Source of the DNA: JAVBLT01 sp031553315
GTDB taxonomy: Bacteria; Verrucomicrobiota; Kiritimatiellia; RFP12; DVOR01
NCBI GenBank assembly: GCA_031553315.1
Contig: JAVBLT010000007.1
Span: forward strand, 124,001 to 188,000
DNA length: 64,000 nt
Direction: 5' to 3'
Shown: positions 41,599-50,700 of the stretch, piece by piece
How positions within the stretch are numbered: position 1 is the first letter of the stretch
Layout of the letters: the number at the start of each line of letters is the position of its first letter
Made by a program: the position numbers and the translations under genes
Notes under the pieces: model-generated
What the model saw: the letters and a program-made list of their open reading frames with translations, nothing else
What the model was told of the DNA's origin: nothing
Database searches by the model: none

Positions 41599-42855
41599 AT
41601 GAGCAACGAATTGGTGTCCATTATCAGTTACCTCGAGCGGGACCGCGGCGTTAACCGCGAAGTCATCATCCAGGCAATTGAAACAGCCATTCAGCAGGCC
41701 GCCCGGAAGAACCTCAACACCTCCAACGATTTCAAAGTAACCATCGACCGCAAGAATTTCCGCATCAGCGCCCACGACATCTACGCCGTTTCCGACGAAG
41801 AGCACGGCCCCGGCATCCTCACCGTGCGCCAGGCCCGCCGCTACGACCCCACTGTGAAAGAAGGCGACACCGTGCGCGTGCCCATGCAGCCCGAAGCCCT
41901 CGGCCGCATCGCCGCCCAGACCGCCAAGCAGACCATCCTCCAGAAAATCCGCGAAGCCGAGCGCAAAAACGTCTTCGAAGAATACAAAGACCGCGTGGGC
42001 GACATCGTCACCGGCACCGTCAAGCTCATCGCCCACCGCGACCTCATCGTGGAGCTGGGCAAGACCGAAGCCATGCTCCCCGCCAAAGAGCGCATCCCCA
42101 CCGAAGAATACAACGTGGGCGACTGCGTGCGGGCCTACGTGCAGCGCGTGCAGAACAACACCTCCGGCCCCGCCATCCAGCTCTCCCGCGCCTGCCCCGA
42201 ATTTGTGAAAGCCCTCTTCCGCCTTGAAGTGTCGGAAATCGCCGACGGCATTGTCGAAGTGATGGGCGTTTCGCGCGACCCGGGCTTCCGCGCCAAAATC
42301 GCCGTGAAAACCCTCGACCCGATGGTCGACCCCGTCGGAGCCTGCGTGGGGATGCGCGGAGCCCGCGTCCGCAACATCGTCCGCGAGCTCAACGGCGAAA
42401 AGATCGACATCGTCCGCTGGAACCCCGACATCCGCATTTACCTGGCCCAGGCCCTCGCGCCCGCCAAGCTCGAAACCATCGAAGTCGACGAACGCAACCA
42501 CGCCGTCCACGCCACCGTGGCGCCCGACCAGCTCTCGCTGGCCATCGGCAAACGCGGCCAAAACGTCCGCCTCGCCACCCGCCTCACCGGCTGGCGCGTG
42601 TCCATCGACAAAAGCGCCGAAGACGAATCCTTCGCCCAACAGCGCGAATCCGTGGAGCAGAGCCTCGTCGACCTGCTCGACATCACCCCCCGCCAGGCCG
42701 CCGTTCTCGTTGAAAACGGCTTCCTGACCCCCGAAGGCATCGTCGCCAGCGAAATGAGCTACCTCCAGGAAGTCACCGGCCTTGGCGAAGACGAAACGAA
42801 ATTGATTTGGCTGACAGCGCAGGAAATTGTCACATCAGGAGAGGACGGCGAATAA
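41599..42855 (+). CDS. nusA: Transcription termination/antitermination factor NusA
   Basis: This 418-aa RNA-polymerase-binding protein has the NusA N-terminal domain (1-130), an S1 domain (about 135-200, GDIVTGTVKLIAHRDLIVELGKTEA), KH1 with VGMRGARVRNIVRELNGEKIDIV and KH2 with AIGKRGQNVRLATRLTGW. A short helix-hairpin-helix region follows (QAAVLVENGFLTPEGI). It lacks the long acidic C-terminal repeats of E. coli NusA. It is the first gene after the promoter; the usual upstream partner rimP is absent. infB follows after 2 bp. Confidence 0.95.
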   Translation: MSNELVSIISYLERDRGVNREVIIQAIETAIQQAARKNLNTSNDFKVTIDRKNFRISAHDIYAVSDEEHGPGILTVRQARRYDPTVKEGDTVRVPMQPEALGRIAAQTAKQTILQKIREAERKNVFEEYKDRVGDIVTGTVKLIAHRDLIVELGKTEAMLPAKERIPTEEYNVGDCVRAYVQRVQNNTSGPAIQLSRACPEFVKALFRLEVSEIADGIVEVMGVSRDPGFRAKIAVKTLDPMVDPVGACVGMRGARVRNIVRELNGEKIDIVRWNPDIRIYLAQALAPAKLETIEVDERNHAVHATVAPDQLSLAIGKRGQNVRLATRLTGWRVSIDKSAEDESFAQQRESVEQSLVDLLDITPRQAAVLVENGFLTPEGIVASEMSYLQEVTGLGEDETKLIWLTAQEIVTSGEDGE

Positions 42856-42857
42856 GC

Positions 42858-45365
42858 ATGAGAGTTACAGACCTGGCAAAAACAATGAACATCCCCGCCG
42901 CCGCGGTCCTCAAAAAGGCCCAGGCACTCGGCATCGAAGCCTACTCCACCCTCTCCGCGATCGACGCCGACGATCTGCCGCAGCTTAAAAGCGCCCTCGA
43001 AACAATGAGCGCCCAGGAAGCCGCCGCACCCTCCGAAGCCGCCGCCCAAAAGCGCGAAAAGGAAGCCGCCCTCGCCAGACAGGCCGCCGAAAGCAACCGC
43101 GCCGCCCTGGACGAAAGCCGCGCCCGCGCCCAGGCCGCCGAAGCCGGCACCCGCAGCGAAAGCGCCCCCGGCCCCGCCCCTGCGCCCGCCGCGCCGGCCC
43201 CCGAACCCGAACCCGCCCCCGCCCCCGTCGCAGTCCAAACGCCCGCGCCCGCCCCCGAACCCGCCCCCGAGCCCGTTATTGCCGAGGAGCCCCCCAAAGC
43301 CGAACCCGCCCCCGCCCCCAAAGCACCCGCAAAACCCGCCAAACCCGGCAAACCCGCTTACTACACCGAGGGCGACGAAGAAGACGAACCCCAGGACAAA
43401 TACGCCGCCATCAGCGTCCACGGAGCCAAAGACCGCGACCGCGCCCCCACCAAACCCCACGGCGCCGCCCGCGACCGCGACGGCCGCCCCCAGCAGCAGC
43501 CCGGCCGCAACGGCGCCCGCCCCGGCCAGCACCCCGGCCCAAGACCCCCCTTCAACGCCCCCGCCGCCCCCGCCCCCTCCGCCGCCCAGACCATCCAGCT
43601 CCGCGGCCCCGCGACCGTGAAAGAGCTCGCCGAGTACATGGATGTGCGCCCCAACAAACTCATCGCAGACCTCATGCAGTTCAACATCCTCGCCTCCATC
43701 AACCAGCGCCTCGAGCTGCCCATCGCCGAAAAAATCGCCCGGAAATACGGCTTCGAAATCGAGCTGGAAAAGGCCAAACGCTCCACCGAGCGCCGCCCCG
43801 TCCTCCGCAGCGAAGACGCCGACGACGATATCCCCGACGACACCCCCGAGACCATGGAGCTCCGCCCCCCCGTCGTCACCTTCCTCGGCCACGTCGACCA
43901 CGGCAAAACCTCGCTCATGGACTATGTGCGCAAAGCCAAAGTCGCCGCCGGCGAAGCAGGCGGCATCACCCAGCACATCGGCGCCTATACGGTCGACATA
44001 CAGGGCCGCAAAATCACCTTCATCGACACCCCCGGCCACGCCGCCTTCTCCGCCATGCGCGCCCGCGGCGCCAACCTGACCGACATCGCCGTCATCGTCG
44101 TCGCCGCCGACGACGGCGTCATGCCCCAGACCCGCGAAGCCATCGGCCACGCCCGCCAGGCCGGCGTGCAGATCCTCGTCGCCATCAACAAATGCGACAA
44201 ACCCGAAGCCAAGCCCGACCGCGTCCGCCAGATGCTCCAGGGCGAAGGCCTCACCCCCGAAGAATGGGGCGGCGACATCGTCTGCTGCGAAGTCAGCGCC
44301 CTCACCGGCATGGGCATCGACAACATGCTCGAAATGATCCTCCTCCAGGCCGACGTGCTCGAGCTCACCGCCAACCCCAACCGCCGCGCCGACGGCGCCG
44401 TAATCGAAGCCCAGCTCGAACAAGGCCTCGGCCCCACCGCCACCCTCCTCGTGACCGGAGGCACCCTCAACATCGGCGACATCGTCTTCTGCGACAAATA
44501 CTTCGGCAAAATCCGCGCCCTGATCGACGAACGCGGCCGCCGCGTGAAATCCGCCGGCCCCTCCATCGCCGTAAAATGCACCGGCCTCTCCGGCGTGCCC
44601 GACGCCGGCGCCAATTTCCGCGTGATGCTCAACGAAAAACGCGCCCGCGAACTCGCCGAAAAAGCCGCCGAAGAACAAAAGCTCGCCTCCCTCTCCAACG
44701 CCCAGGCCGCCTCCATGACCGATTGGTCCGCACGCCTCGGCGAAGGCGACAAACCCGAGCTGGGCATCATCCTCAAGGCCGACACCCAAGGCACCGCCGA
44801 AGCCGTCGCCGAAGCGTTCACCACCCTCAAAAGCGAAAAAGTGGTCTGCAACCTCATCTTCGCAGGCGTCGGCAACGTAGCCCCCAACGACGTGCAGCGC
44901 GCAGGCTCCGGCGCCGCCATCATCGTGGGCTTCAACGTCAGCAGCGAATCGGGCGTGCAATCCATGGCCCGCCACAACGGCGTGCGCATCAACACCTTCC
45001 GCATCATCTACGAGCTCCTCGAATACGTCAAGCGCTGCATGCTCGACCTCATTGCGCCGGAATACAAGGAAATCGTCCGCGGCCACGCCGAAATCCGCCA
45101 AGTCTTCGACATCAGCAAAAAAGGCCGCATCGCCGGCTGCCAGATGCTCGACGGCTCCCTTCGCATGAAAGGCAAATTCCGCATCATCCGCAAGAAAGAC
45201 GTAATCTTCGACGGCGCTCTCGACGCGATGAAACACTTCCAGAAAGACGTCACCGAAGTGACCGGCGCCCAGGAATGCGGCCTCAGCTTCCTCAACTTCG
45301 AACAGTTTGCGGAAGGCGACATGGTGGAATGCTACGAAATGGAAGAGCTCCCCAAGGCGCTCTAG
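42858..45365 (+). CDS. infB: Translation initiation factor IF-2
   Basis: This 835-aa GTPase places initiator tRNA on the 30S subunit. An IF2-N helix domain (1-55) is followed by a long Ala/Pro/Glu-rich linker (about 60-250) and a second IF2-N-like segment. The G domain has G1 GHVDHGKT (344-351), DTPGHAAF (G3) and NKCDK (G4), and domains II-IV end in MVECYEMEELPKAL. The start at 42858 fits the family N-terminus MRVTDLAK. The stop codon TAG lies inside the GCTCTAGAGC palindrome that begins the repeat element annotated at 45359. Confidence 0.96.
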   Translation: MRVTDLAKTMNIPAAAVLKKAQALGIEAYSTLSAIDADDLPQLKSALETMSAQEAAAPSEAAAQKREKEAALARQAAESNRAALDESRARAQAAEAGTRSESAPGPAPAPAAPAPEPEPAPAPVAVQTPAPAPEPAPEPVIAEEPPKAEPAPAPKAPAKPAKPGKPAYYTEGDEEDEPQDKYAAISVHGAKDRDRAPTKPHGAARDRDGRPQQQPGRNGARPGQHPGPRPPFNAPAAPAPSAAQTIQLRGPATVKELAEYMDVRPNKLIADLMQFNILASINQRLELPIAEKIARKYGFEIELEKAKRSTERRPVLRSEDADDDIPDDTPETMELRPPVVTFLGHVDHGKTSLMDYVRKAKVAAGEAGGITQHIGAYTVDIQGRKITFIDTPGHAAFSAMRARGANLTDIAVIVVAADDGVMPQTREAIGHARQAGVQILVAINKCDKPEAKPDRVRQMLQGEGLTPEEWGGDIVCCEVSALTGMGIDNMLEMILLQADVLELTANPNRRADGAVIEAQLEQGLGPTATLLVTGGTLNIGDIVFCDKYFGKIRALIDERGRRVKSAGPSIAVKCTGLSGVPDAGANFRVMLNEKRARELAEKAAEEQKLASLSNAQAASMTDWSARLGEGDKPELGIILKADTQGTAEAVAEAFTTLKSEKVVCNLIFAGVGNVAPNDVQRAGSGAAIIVGFNVSSESGVQSMARHNGVRINTFRIIYELLEYVKRCMLDLIAPEYKEIVRGHAEIRQVFDISKKGRIAGCQMLDGSLRMKGKFRIIRKKDVIFDGALDAMKHFQKDVTEVTGAQECGLSFLNFEQFAEGDMVECYEMEELPKAL

Positions 45366-45553
45366 AGCAATTCTCATTGACAACTTGCTCTAGAGCAATT
45401 TTCAAATGAGAAATCCTGATTTTATGAAAGCGATTTTTCTTTTTGCCGAACCATTGAAAGGGAAGCGTAGCAGCGCTACGACGACCTGAAAAGGGTGATG
45501 TTCAAAAAGGAAAAGCGCCGAAGAAAATAGGAACGCTCAATTGAAACTTGCTC
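45359..45553. repeat. Long imperfect inverted-repeat (fold-back) element between infB and rbfA
   Basis: Two arms of 79 nt (45393-45471 and 45475-45553) are imperfect reverse complements around the 3-nt loop AGC. The outer 18 nt agree at 16 positions. The apical 6 bp are perfect (CGTAGC/GCTACG). The middle (CTTTTTG, ATTTT, GCG blocks) aligns with small gaps. A partial direct duplicate of the left end lies just before it: GCTCTAGAGCAATT occurs at 45359 and again at 45387. The element is more AT-rich than neighbouring genes and holds no ORF. It could be a MITE-like mobile remnant, a REP-type element or a structured RNA processed by RNase III. The first palindrome contains the infB stop codon. 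Confidence 0.75.
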
Positions 45554-45584
45554 CAAACCGGCTCGCCTCGCAAACATCGACCTG

Positions 45585-45619
45585 AAACGCACTGCCGCGC
45601 CTGCGCCGCAGTGCGTTTT
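45585..45619 (+). terminator. Hairpin upstream of rbfA
   Basis: An 11-bp stem (45585-45595 with 45608-45618) with a 12-nt GC-rich loop and a short TTTT ending lies 24 bp before rbfA. It may end part of the infB transcript or protect processed ends. Confidence 0.5.
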
Positions 45620-45642
45620 GCAACCCAAAAAGGATTTTCACC

Positions 45643-46026
45643 ATGGGAACCGAACGGACCGAACGGGTCAACAGCCTCCTCCGCCGGGAAATCGCGGAAA
45701 GCTTCTACAAAGTCTTCGCCTCAGAAGGCGAAATGAACCTCGCCAAAATCACCGTCACACGCGTCGACACCGCACCCAACCTGCGCAACGCCACCATCTG
45801 GATTTCAATCCTCGACGAACCCATCGCGACCCAAGGCGCCTGGCTGCGTAAAATCGCCAACAAAGCCAAGCAGTTCCAAGCCCTCATCAACCGCGACATG
45901 ACCCTCAAATACACCCCCCGCCTGCGCTTCCAGCTCGACGGCTCCCTCGAAAAAGGCGACCACGTGCTCGACCTGCTCCTGCACCTGCCCGAAACCGAAA
46001 CAGAGGATCCCGCCGATGGAGAATGA
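45643..46026 (+). CDS. rbfA: 30S ribosome-binding factor RbfA
   Basis: This 127-aa KH-fold protein helps 16S rRNA maturation in cold and early assembly. TERVNSLLRREIAESFYK, LAKITVTRVDTAPNLRNATIWIS and the closing LKYTPRLRFQLDGS match the family. Length is normal. AAGGA lies 9 nt before the ATG. It keeps the infB-rbfA-truB-ribF order known from many bacteria, but is separated from infB by 277 bp of repeat and hairpin sequence. It overlaps truB by 11 bp. Confidence 0.94.
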   Translation: MGTERTERVNSLLRREIAESFYKVFASEGEMNLAKITVTRVDTAPNLRNATIWISILDEPIATQGAWLRKIANKAKQFQALINRDMTLKYTPRLRFQLDGSLEKGDHVLDLLLHLPETETEDPADGE

Positions 46027-46735
46027 GGATCCCGACGGTCTGCTGCTGGTGGATAAACCCGCCGGAATCACCTCGCACGATGTGGTCTACCGCGTGCGCC
46101 GCTTCTTCAAATTCGGGAAAGTGGGCCACGGCGGCACCCTCGACCCCGCCGCCACAGGCCTGCTCGTGCTGCTGATCGGCAAAGGCACCCGCATCTCCGA
46201 CCGCGTGATGGGCGGCGATAAAATCTACACCGGAACCTTCCGCCTCGGCCGCACCACCTCCACCCAAGACAAAGAGGGCGAAACCCTCGAAGAGCGCCCC
46301 GCGGATCACATCACCCCCGACCAGGTCGAAGCCGCCATGAACGCCCTCACCGGCGACCAGTATCAGATCCCCCCGATGGTCTCGGCCATCAAAATGAACG
46401 GCGTGCCGCTTTACAAGCTCGCCCGCAAGGGCCAGGAAGTGGAACGCAAGGAACGCTTCATCCACGTGTACCGCTTCCGCCGCACCGGCGGCGAATTGCC
46501 CGACGTCGCCTTCGAAGTGGCCAGCAGCAAAGGCACCTATGTGCGCACCCTCGCCCACGATGCCGGCCAGGCCCTCGGCTGCGGCGCCCACCTCACCGCC
46601 CTCCGCCGCGAAGCCTCCGGTTCGCTCACCCTTGCCGACGCCATTCCGCTGGCCCGCCTCCTTGAGCTGCCCCGCGCCGAAGTGGCCGCCCGCGTGATTC
46701 CCTGCACGCGCTACCTCTCGGAGCTGGCCCCCTGA
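46016..46735 (+). CDS. truB: tRNA pseudouridine(55) synthase
   Basis: This 239-aa enzyme makes pseudouridine 55 in the T-loop of tRNAs. LLLVDKPAGITSHDVV at the N-terminus and GHGGTLDPAATG with catalytic Asp43 are diagnostic; KIYTGTFRLG, PPMVSAIKMNG and SSKGTYVRTLAHD also match. The C-terminal PUA domain is reduced. It overlaps rbfA by 11 bp and shares one base with the ribF start (TGATG), so translation is probably coupled. Confidence 0.96.
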   Translation: MENEDPDGLLLVDKPAGITSHDVVYRVRRFFKFGKVGHGGTLDPAATGLLVLLIGKGTRISDRVMGGDKIYTGTFRLGRTTSTQDKEGETLEERPADHITPDQVEAAMNALTGDQYQIPPMVSAIKMNGVPLYKLARKGQEVERKERFIHVYRFRRTGGELPDVAFEVASSKGTYVRTLAHDAGQALGCGAHLTALRREASGSLTLADAIPLARLLELPRAEVAARVIPCTRYLSELAP

Positions 46736-47658
46736 TGCGGATCGCCACAGAGATTGCCGCGCTCCACGCGGCGGTTTCCCCCGTGGTCATGGCCGCAGGC
46801 TTCTTCGACGGCGTGCACACCGGCCACCGCCAGATTCTTTCCGAAGCCGTTTCCCTTGCCGCCCGCCAGGGCGGCGAACCGTGGGTGCTGACCTTCGAGC
46901 GGCACCCCGTCGCGGTGCTCGCGCCCTCCAAAGCCCCGCCGCTGATCTCCACACAGGCCGAGCGCATCGCCCTCTTCGCCTCGCTGGGCATTGCCCATGT
47001 GCTGCTGCTGCCCTTCACACGCGAGCTTGCGGTGATGGAACCGGCGGCGTTCATCGCGGCGCTGAGCGGGGAGCCCCGACCGGCCAGGCGCAACACCATC
47101 GTCTGCGGGCCCGACTGGCGCTTCGGCCGCCGCGCCTCGGGCACCCCCGAGCTCCTTGCCCGGCTCGGCCCCGCCCACGGCTTCTCGGTGGAGGTCGTTC
47201 CCTTCGCGCTTTACAAAGACAGGCGCGTTTCCAGCACCCGCATCCGCGAAGCCCTCCTTTCGGGAGATGTGGAAGACGCCGCCGCCATGCTCGCCCGCCC
47301 TTACGGCGTGGCCGGGCCGGTCGTGAAAGGCAAAGGCATTGCCGGCGCCGTGCTCGGCTTCGCCACGGCCAACGTGGCTCCCGAAGCGGCGGTGATCCCT
47401 CAGGCGGGCGTCTACGCCGTGGAAGCCGCGGTCGATTCCGAACCCTTCCGCCCCGCGCTGGCCAACATCGGCTCCTGCCCGACCTTCGCCGATCTCCCCT
47501 GCCCCACGCCGCTGGAGGTTCACATTCCCGGCGAGACCCGCCCGCTCTACGGCCGCCGCCTGCGCGTGCTCTTTCACCGCCGCCTGCGCGGCGAAACGCG
47601 CTTTCCCTCCGCCGAGGCCCTCCGCGAACAAATCGCCCGCGATCTTGAGGCGCTGTAA
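46735..47658 (+). CDS. ribF: Bifunctional riboflavin kinase / FAD synthetase
   Basis: This 307-aa enzyme converts riboflavin to FMN and then FAD. The nucleotidyltransferase domain (1-185) has AAGFFDGVHTGHRQIL with the nucleotide-binding GxHxGH and ends in RVSSTRIREALLSGD. The kinase domain (from about 190) has the GKGIAGAVLGFATANV motif (canonical G.LGFPTAN) and GVYAV. FDGVHTGH and FATAN keep the essential residues. It closes the nusA operon. Its FAD/FMN products serve the FMN lipoprotein and Lpd elsewhere in the window. Confidence 0.95.
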   Translation: MRIATEIAALHAAVSPVVMAAGFFDGVHTGHRQILSEAVSLAARQGGEPWVLTFERHPVAVLAPSKAPPLISTQAERIALFASLGIAHVLLLPFTRELAVMEPAAFIAALSGEPRPARRNTIVCGPDWRFGRRASGTPELLARLGPAHGFSVEVVPFALYKDRRVSSTRIREALLSGDVEDAAAMLARPYGVAGPVVKGKGIAGAVLGFATANVAPEAAVIPQAGVYAVEAAVDSEPFRPALANIGSCPTFADLPCPTPLEVHIPGETRPLYGRRLRVLFHRRLRGETRFPSAEALREQIARDLEAL

Positions 47659-47661
47659 AAA

Positions 47662-47693
47662 AAACGGCAGACCGCGCAAGCGGCCTGCCGTTT
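47662..47693. terminator. Bidirectional terminator between ribF and the LamG protein gene
   Basis: AAACGGCAG and CCGC pair with GCGG and CTGCCGTTT around one A/C mismatch and a GCAA loop. Eight T follow on the minus strand; the plus side is less T-rich. Confidence 0.85.
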
Positions 47694-47714
47694 CGGCTTT
47701 TCTCCGGGATGCAA

Positions 47715-50700
47715 TCAATACAGGGTGATTTTCAGGCCGAAGACGCCGACGTAGACTCGGCCATCGGCCTCAATGCGGCGCGCCAGGCCGGCGGGAAGGC
47801 CGGTGAAGGTGGCTTTGTCGGCATTGGTGAAGCGGCCGAGGAAGTAGCGGGAGAGCGTGGTTGAATCGGCGGTGAAGGAGACGGTGGCCCCGTCGAGGTC
47901 GGCCGGATACTCAAACGCGGTGATGCGGGAGGAGGCGTCGTCGGCGCCCAGATGCACGCGCCACCGGGAAAGCTTGAGGGCCGAGCCTTTCACGGCGCCG
48001 CCGGAGATGATGTCGGTCGCGGTGAAGGGTGAAAGCACTTCCATTTCAAGGTTTTCGGGGCTGAAGCGGGTGTACTGGGAGGCGGCGGCGGGGTTGGAGG
48101 GGGCGGACCCCGCGCGGAAGCCGAGGGCCATCGCGGCGGATTTCCAGTCGCTGACGTTGGGGCCGTCGTCGCCGCCGATTTCACGGGCACGCACTTCGAA
48201 GGTATGCCAGCCTTCGGCGAGATTTCCCACGGATCCGCTGCCGACGGTGTTGTAGGCGGCGCTGGTAAAGACTTCGGCGCCATCGACCTTCAGCATGATG
48301 TTGTCATCGTAATTTCCGGCGAAGTACCAGGTTTGCCCGGCTTGCGCGGCGGGAACGCGGAAGCGGCCGGTGTAGGTGGAGACGGTGTTGTTCGAGACGG
48401 AATCGCCGGTGTTGTGGATGAGGGAGAGGTCGCCGGCGATGACGGCGGCGCCGCCGGTGAGCGTTTTCCAGTTTTGCTCGGTCGCGTCGGAGGTTTGCTC
48501 AAGCGTCAGCGGCGGGCCTTTGACGTTGGTTCCGGAATCCAGAACGACGAGCGGGTCTCCGCTGCCGGCGCCGGTCAGCACGAGCGTGCCGGGCGCCGAG
48601 ACGCCGAGGGTGCCGTTTCCGGCGAAACCGGGCTGGCAGACGGTGTTGCCGCCCAGGTTCAAAACGGCGCCGGGGGCGGTTCCGCCCAGGGTGATTGTTT
48701 TGTTGTTGACGGCGGAGGCGCTGAAGGCGAGGGTGGCGCCGTCGTTGAGGGTGAAGGCGGTATTGGCGGGGAGCCGGATGCCGCCGTTGCCCAGCGTCAT
48801 GACCGCGCCGGTGTTGAGGGTGATGGCCGAGGCGTTGCCGTTGCTGAGCCTGGCGTAGATGCCGGGCGCGGAGACGGAGGCGTTTTCAATGGTCCAGTTG
48901 AGGCGGCCGTCTTGAACGGCGCGGATTTTGGCGGTGGCGGAGCTGAGTGAGCCGCCGCTCATGGAGTAGGTGGTGAGGGCGTTCCAGTGAGCCAGGATGC
49001 AGGAGGCTGCGTTGTTTTCGGCGTTGTTGGAACCGGTGACGGTGATGGAGCCGCCGGTCTGCTCGATGACGGAATTGGCGCCGAGGCCGTCGGCCCCGAC
49101 CAAGCGGCCCAACGCGAGCTGGGCGTCGCCGCCAACTTTGAGCGTGGCGGCCTGCACGGAGGCCCGGTCGGTGAGCTGGTGCCCGCCGGTGGTAAACTCG
49201 GTGGTGCCGGCGACCATGTAGAGCGAGCCCGCGATGGTGGTGGATCCGGTCAGGGCGAGGGTGCCGGTGTTGTGCTTCAGGAGGGTGCCCTCACCGGAAA
49301 GCGTGCCGGTGAGGGTGAGCCTGGCGGCGGGGGAGTTGGATTCTTCATCGCGCACGTGAAGGTAGGCGTTTCCGGAAAAGGCGAGGTTGCCGGGGTAGAC
49401 GCTGGTGAATGCGCCTTCGCCGGCGGCAGCCGCGCCGGAACCGCCGCGCAGGGTGACGAGGCCGATCTGGTGGCCGGGGAACGCGCTGGAATCGGGCAGG
49501 TCGATCAGGCCGCTTTGCATCACGATTTCATCGGCGGCGACGGTTTGAAAGGCCACCCGGCCAAGCCATTGGGGCGTGGTCGCGGCGGGAGCGCCGTGCG
49601 CGGCGACATCGAGCAAGCCGGCGGAAACGGGCAGGTTGAAGCGGGCCATGTCGCCAGGGCCCACGCCGAGGCTGTTGAGCGAACCCAGGGCGGCGAATGT
49701 GAGCGTTTCGGAGCCGAGGAGGGTCACGTGGGCGCCGCTGCCGGAGGTTTTGACCAGCAGGGTCTCAACCGCCGCGGGCCGGTCGAGCACGAGGGAGGCG
49801 GCGGCTTGGGTGAAGGTGATTTCGGCGCCGGAGGCGGTTTCGCTCCAGGGCAAACCGGTGGCGGAGGTGGTGAACCAGGCGGCGGAGGACCAGTTTTCGG
49901 AGGCGGCCGATACGGTGCGCTTGAGAATGGAATCGCCGGGGTCGAGCGATTCGGCGAGCGAGGCGGCGCCCGAGGCGAGGGTCTGAATGTCGGCCGGGGC
50001 GAGGGCGCGGTTCCAGAAGGCGAGTTCGTCGAGCATTTCGCCGGGGCGCATGGCGCGGGTGTCGAGCTCGCGGCCCCAGGTCTGGCCGGGGTCGACGAAG
50101 ATGCTGGCGCCGGGCGAAAGGGTCACGGTGGAGGATTCGGCGGTTCCGTTGACGTAGAGGGTCACGGCGGTGCCTTTGCGGGTGTAGGCCAGGTGAGACC
50201 ACTCGCCTGTGGCGGAGACGGGGATGGCGCCGGTGATGGTTTTCGCGGCGTCGGCGGTTTTGTTGAAGCCCTCGAAGAGGCGGAGGGAGACGGTGCGGTC
50301 GGCGTTGAGGCGCAGGTTCCAGCCGGCGTTCCAGTTGGCGCCGTTGGCGATGGGGTTGTCGGCGACGGTGAGGGCGCCGCGGGCGAGAATCACGTCGCCA
50401 TCGGCGGGGACGTCTTCGGTGTAGGGTTTGTACCAGAGGGAGAGGGTGAAATCGCCGGTTCCGGGGTGGAAGCGGGCGTTGTCGTCTCCTGAGGATTTGA
50501 GCTGGCCGGCGGTTCCGGCGAGGGCGGAGGCGAATTTTCCGGGGGCCTGGAAATTGGCCACACTGCCGCCTGTGAGAGAGGCGAGGTTGCCCTGGCCGTC
50601 GGCGGCGGTGAAGTCGGCATCCAGCGGGAAATACTGCTGGAGGCCGTTGCGCAGGGGAATTGCGAGAGGGATGGCCTTTCCGGAGCCCGCGTTGTAAAGC

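Noticed and set aside
42759..45383. 874-codon minus-strand frame opposite infB
   Set aside because: Same composition artefact; infB on the plus strand has all G-domain motifs.
45359..45396. CRISPR-like repeat-spacer start
   Set aside because: Only two GCTCTAGAGC copies 28 bp apart, no further repeats and no cas genes.
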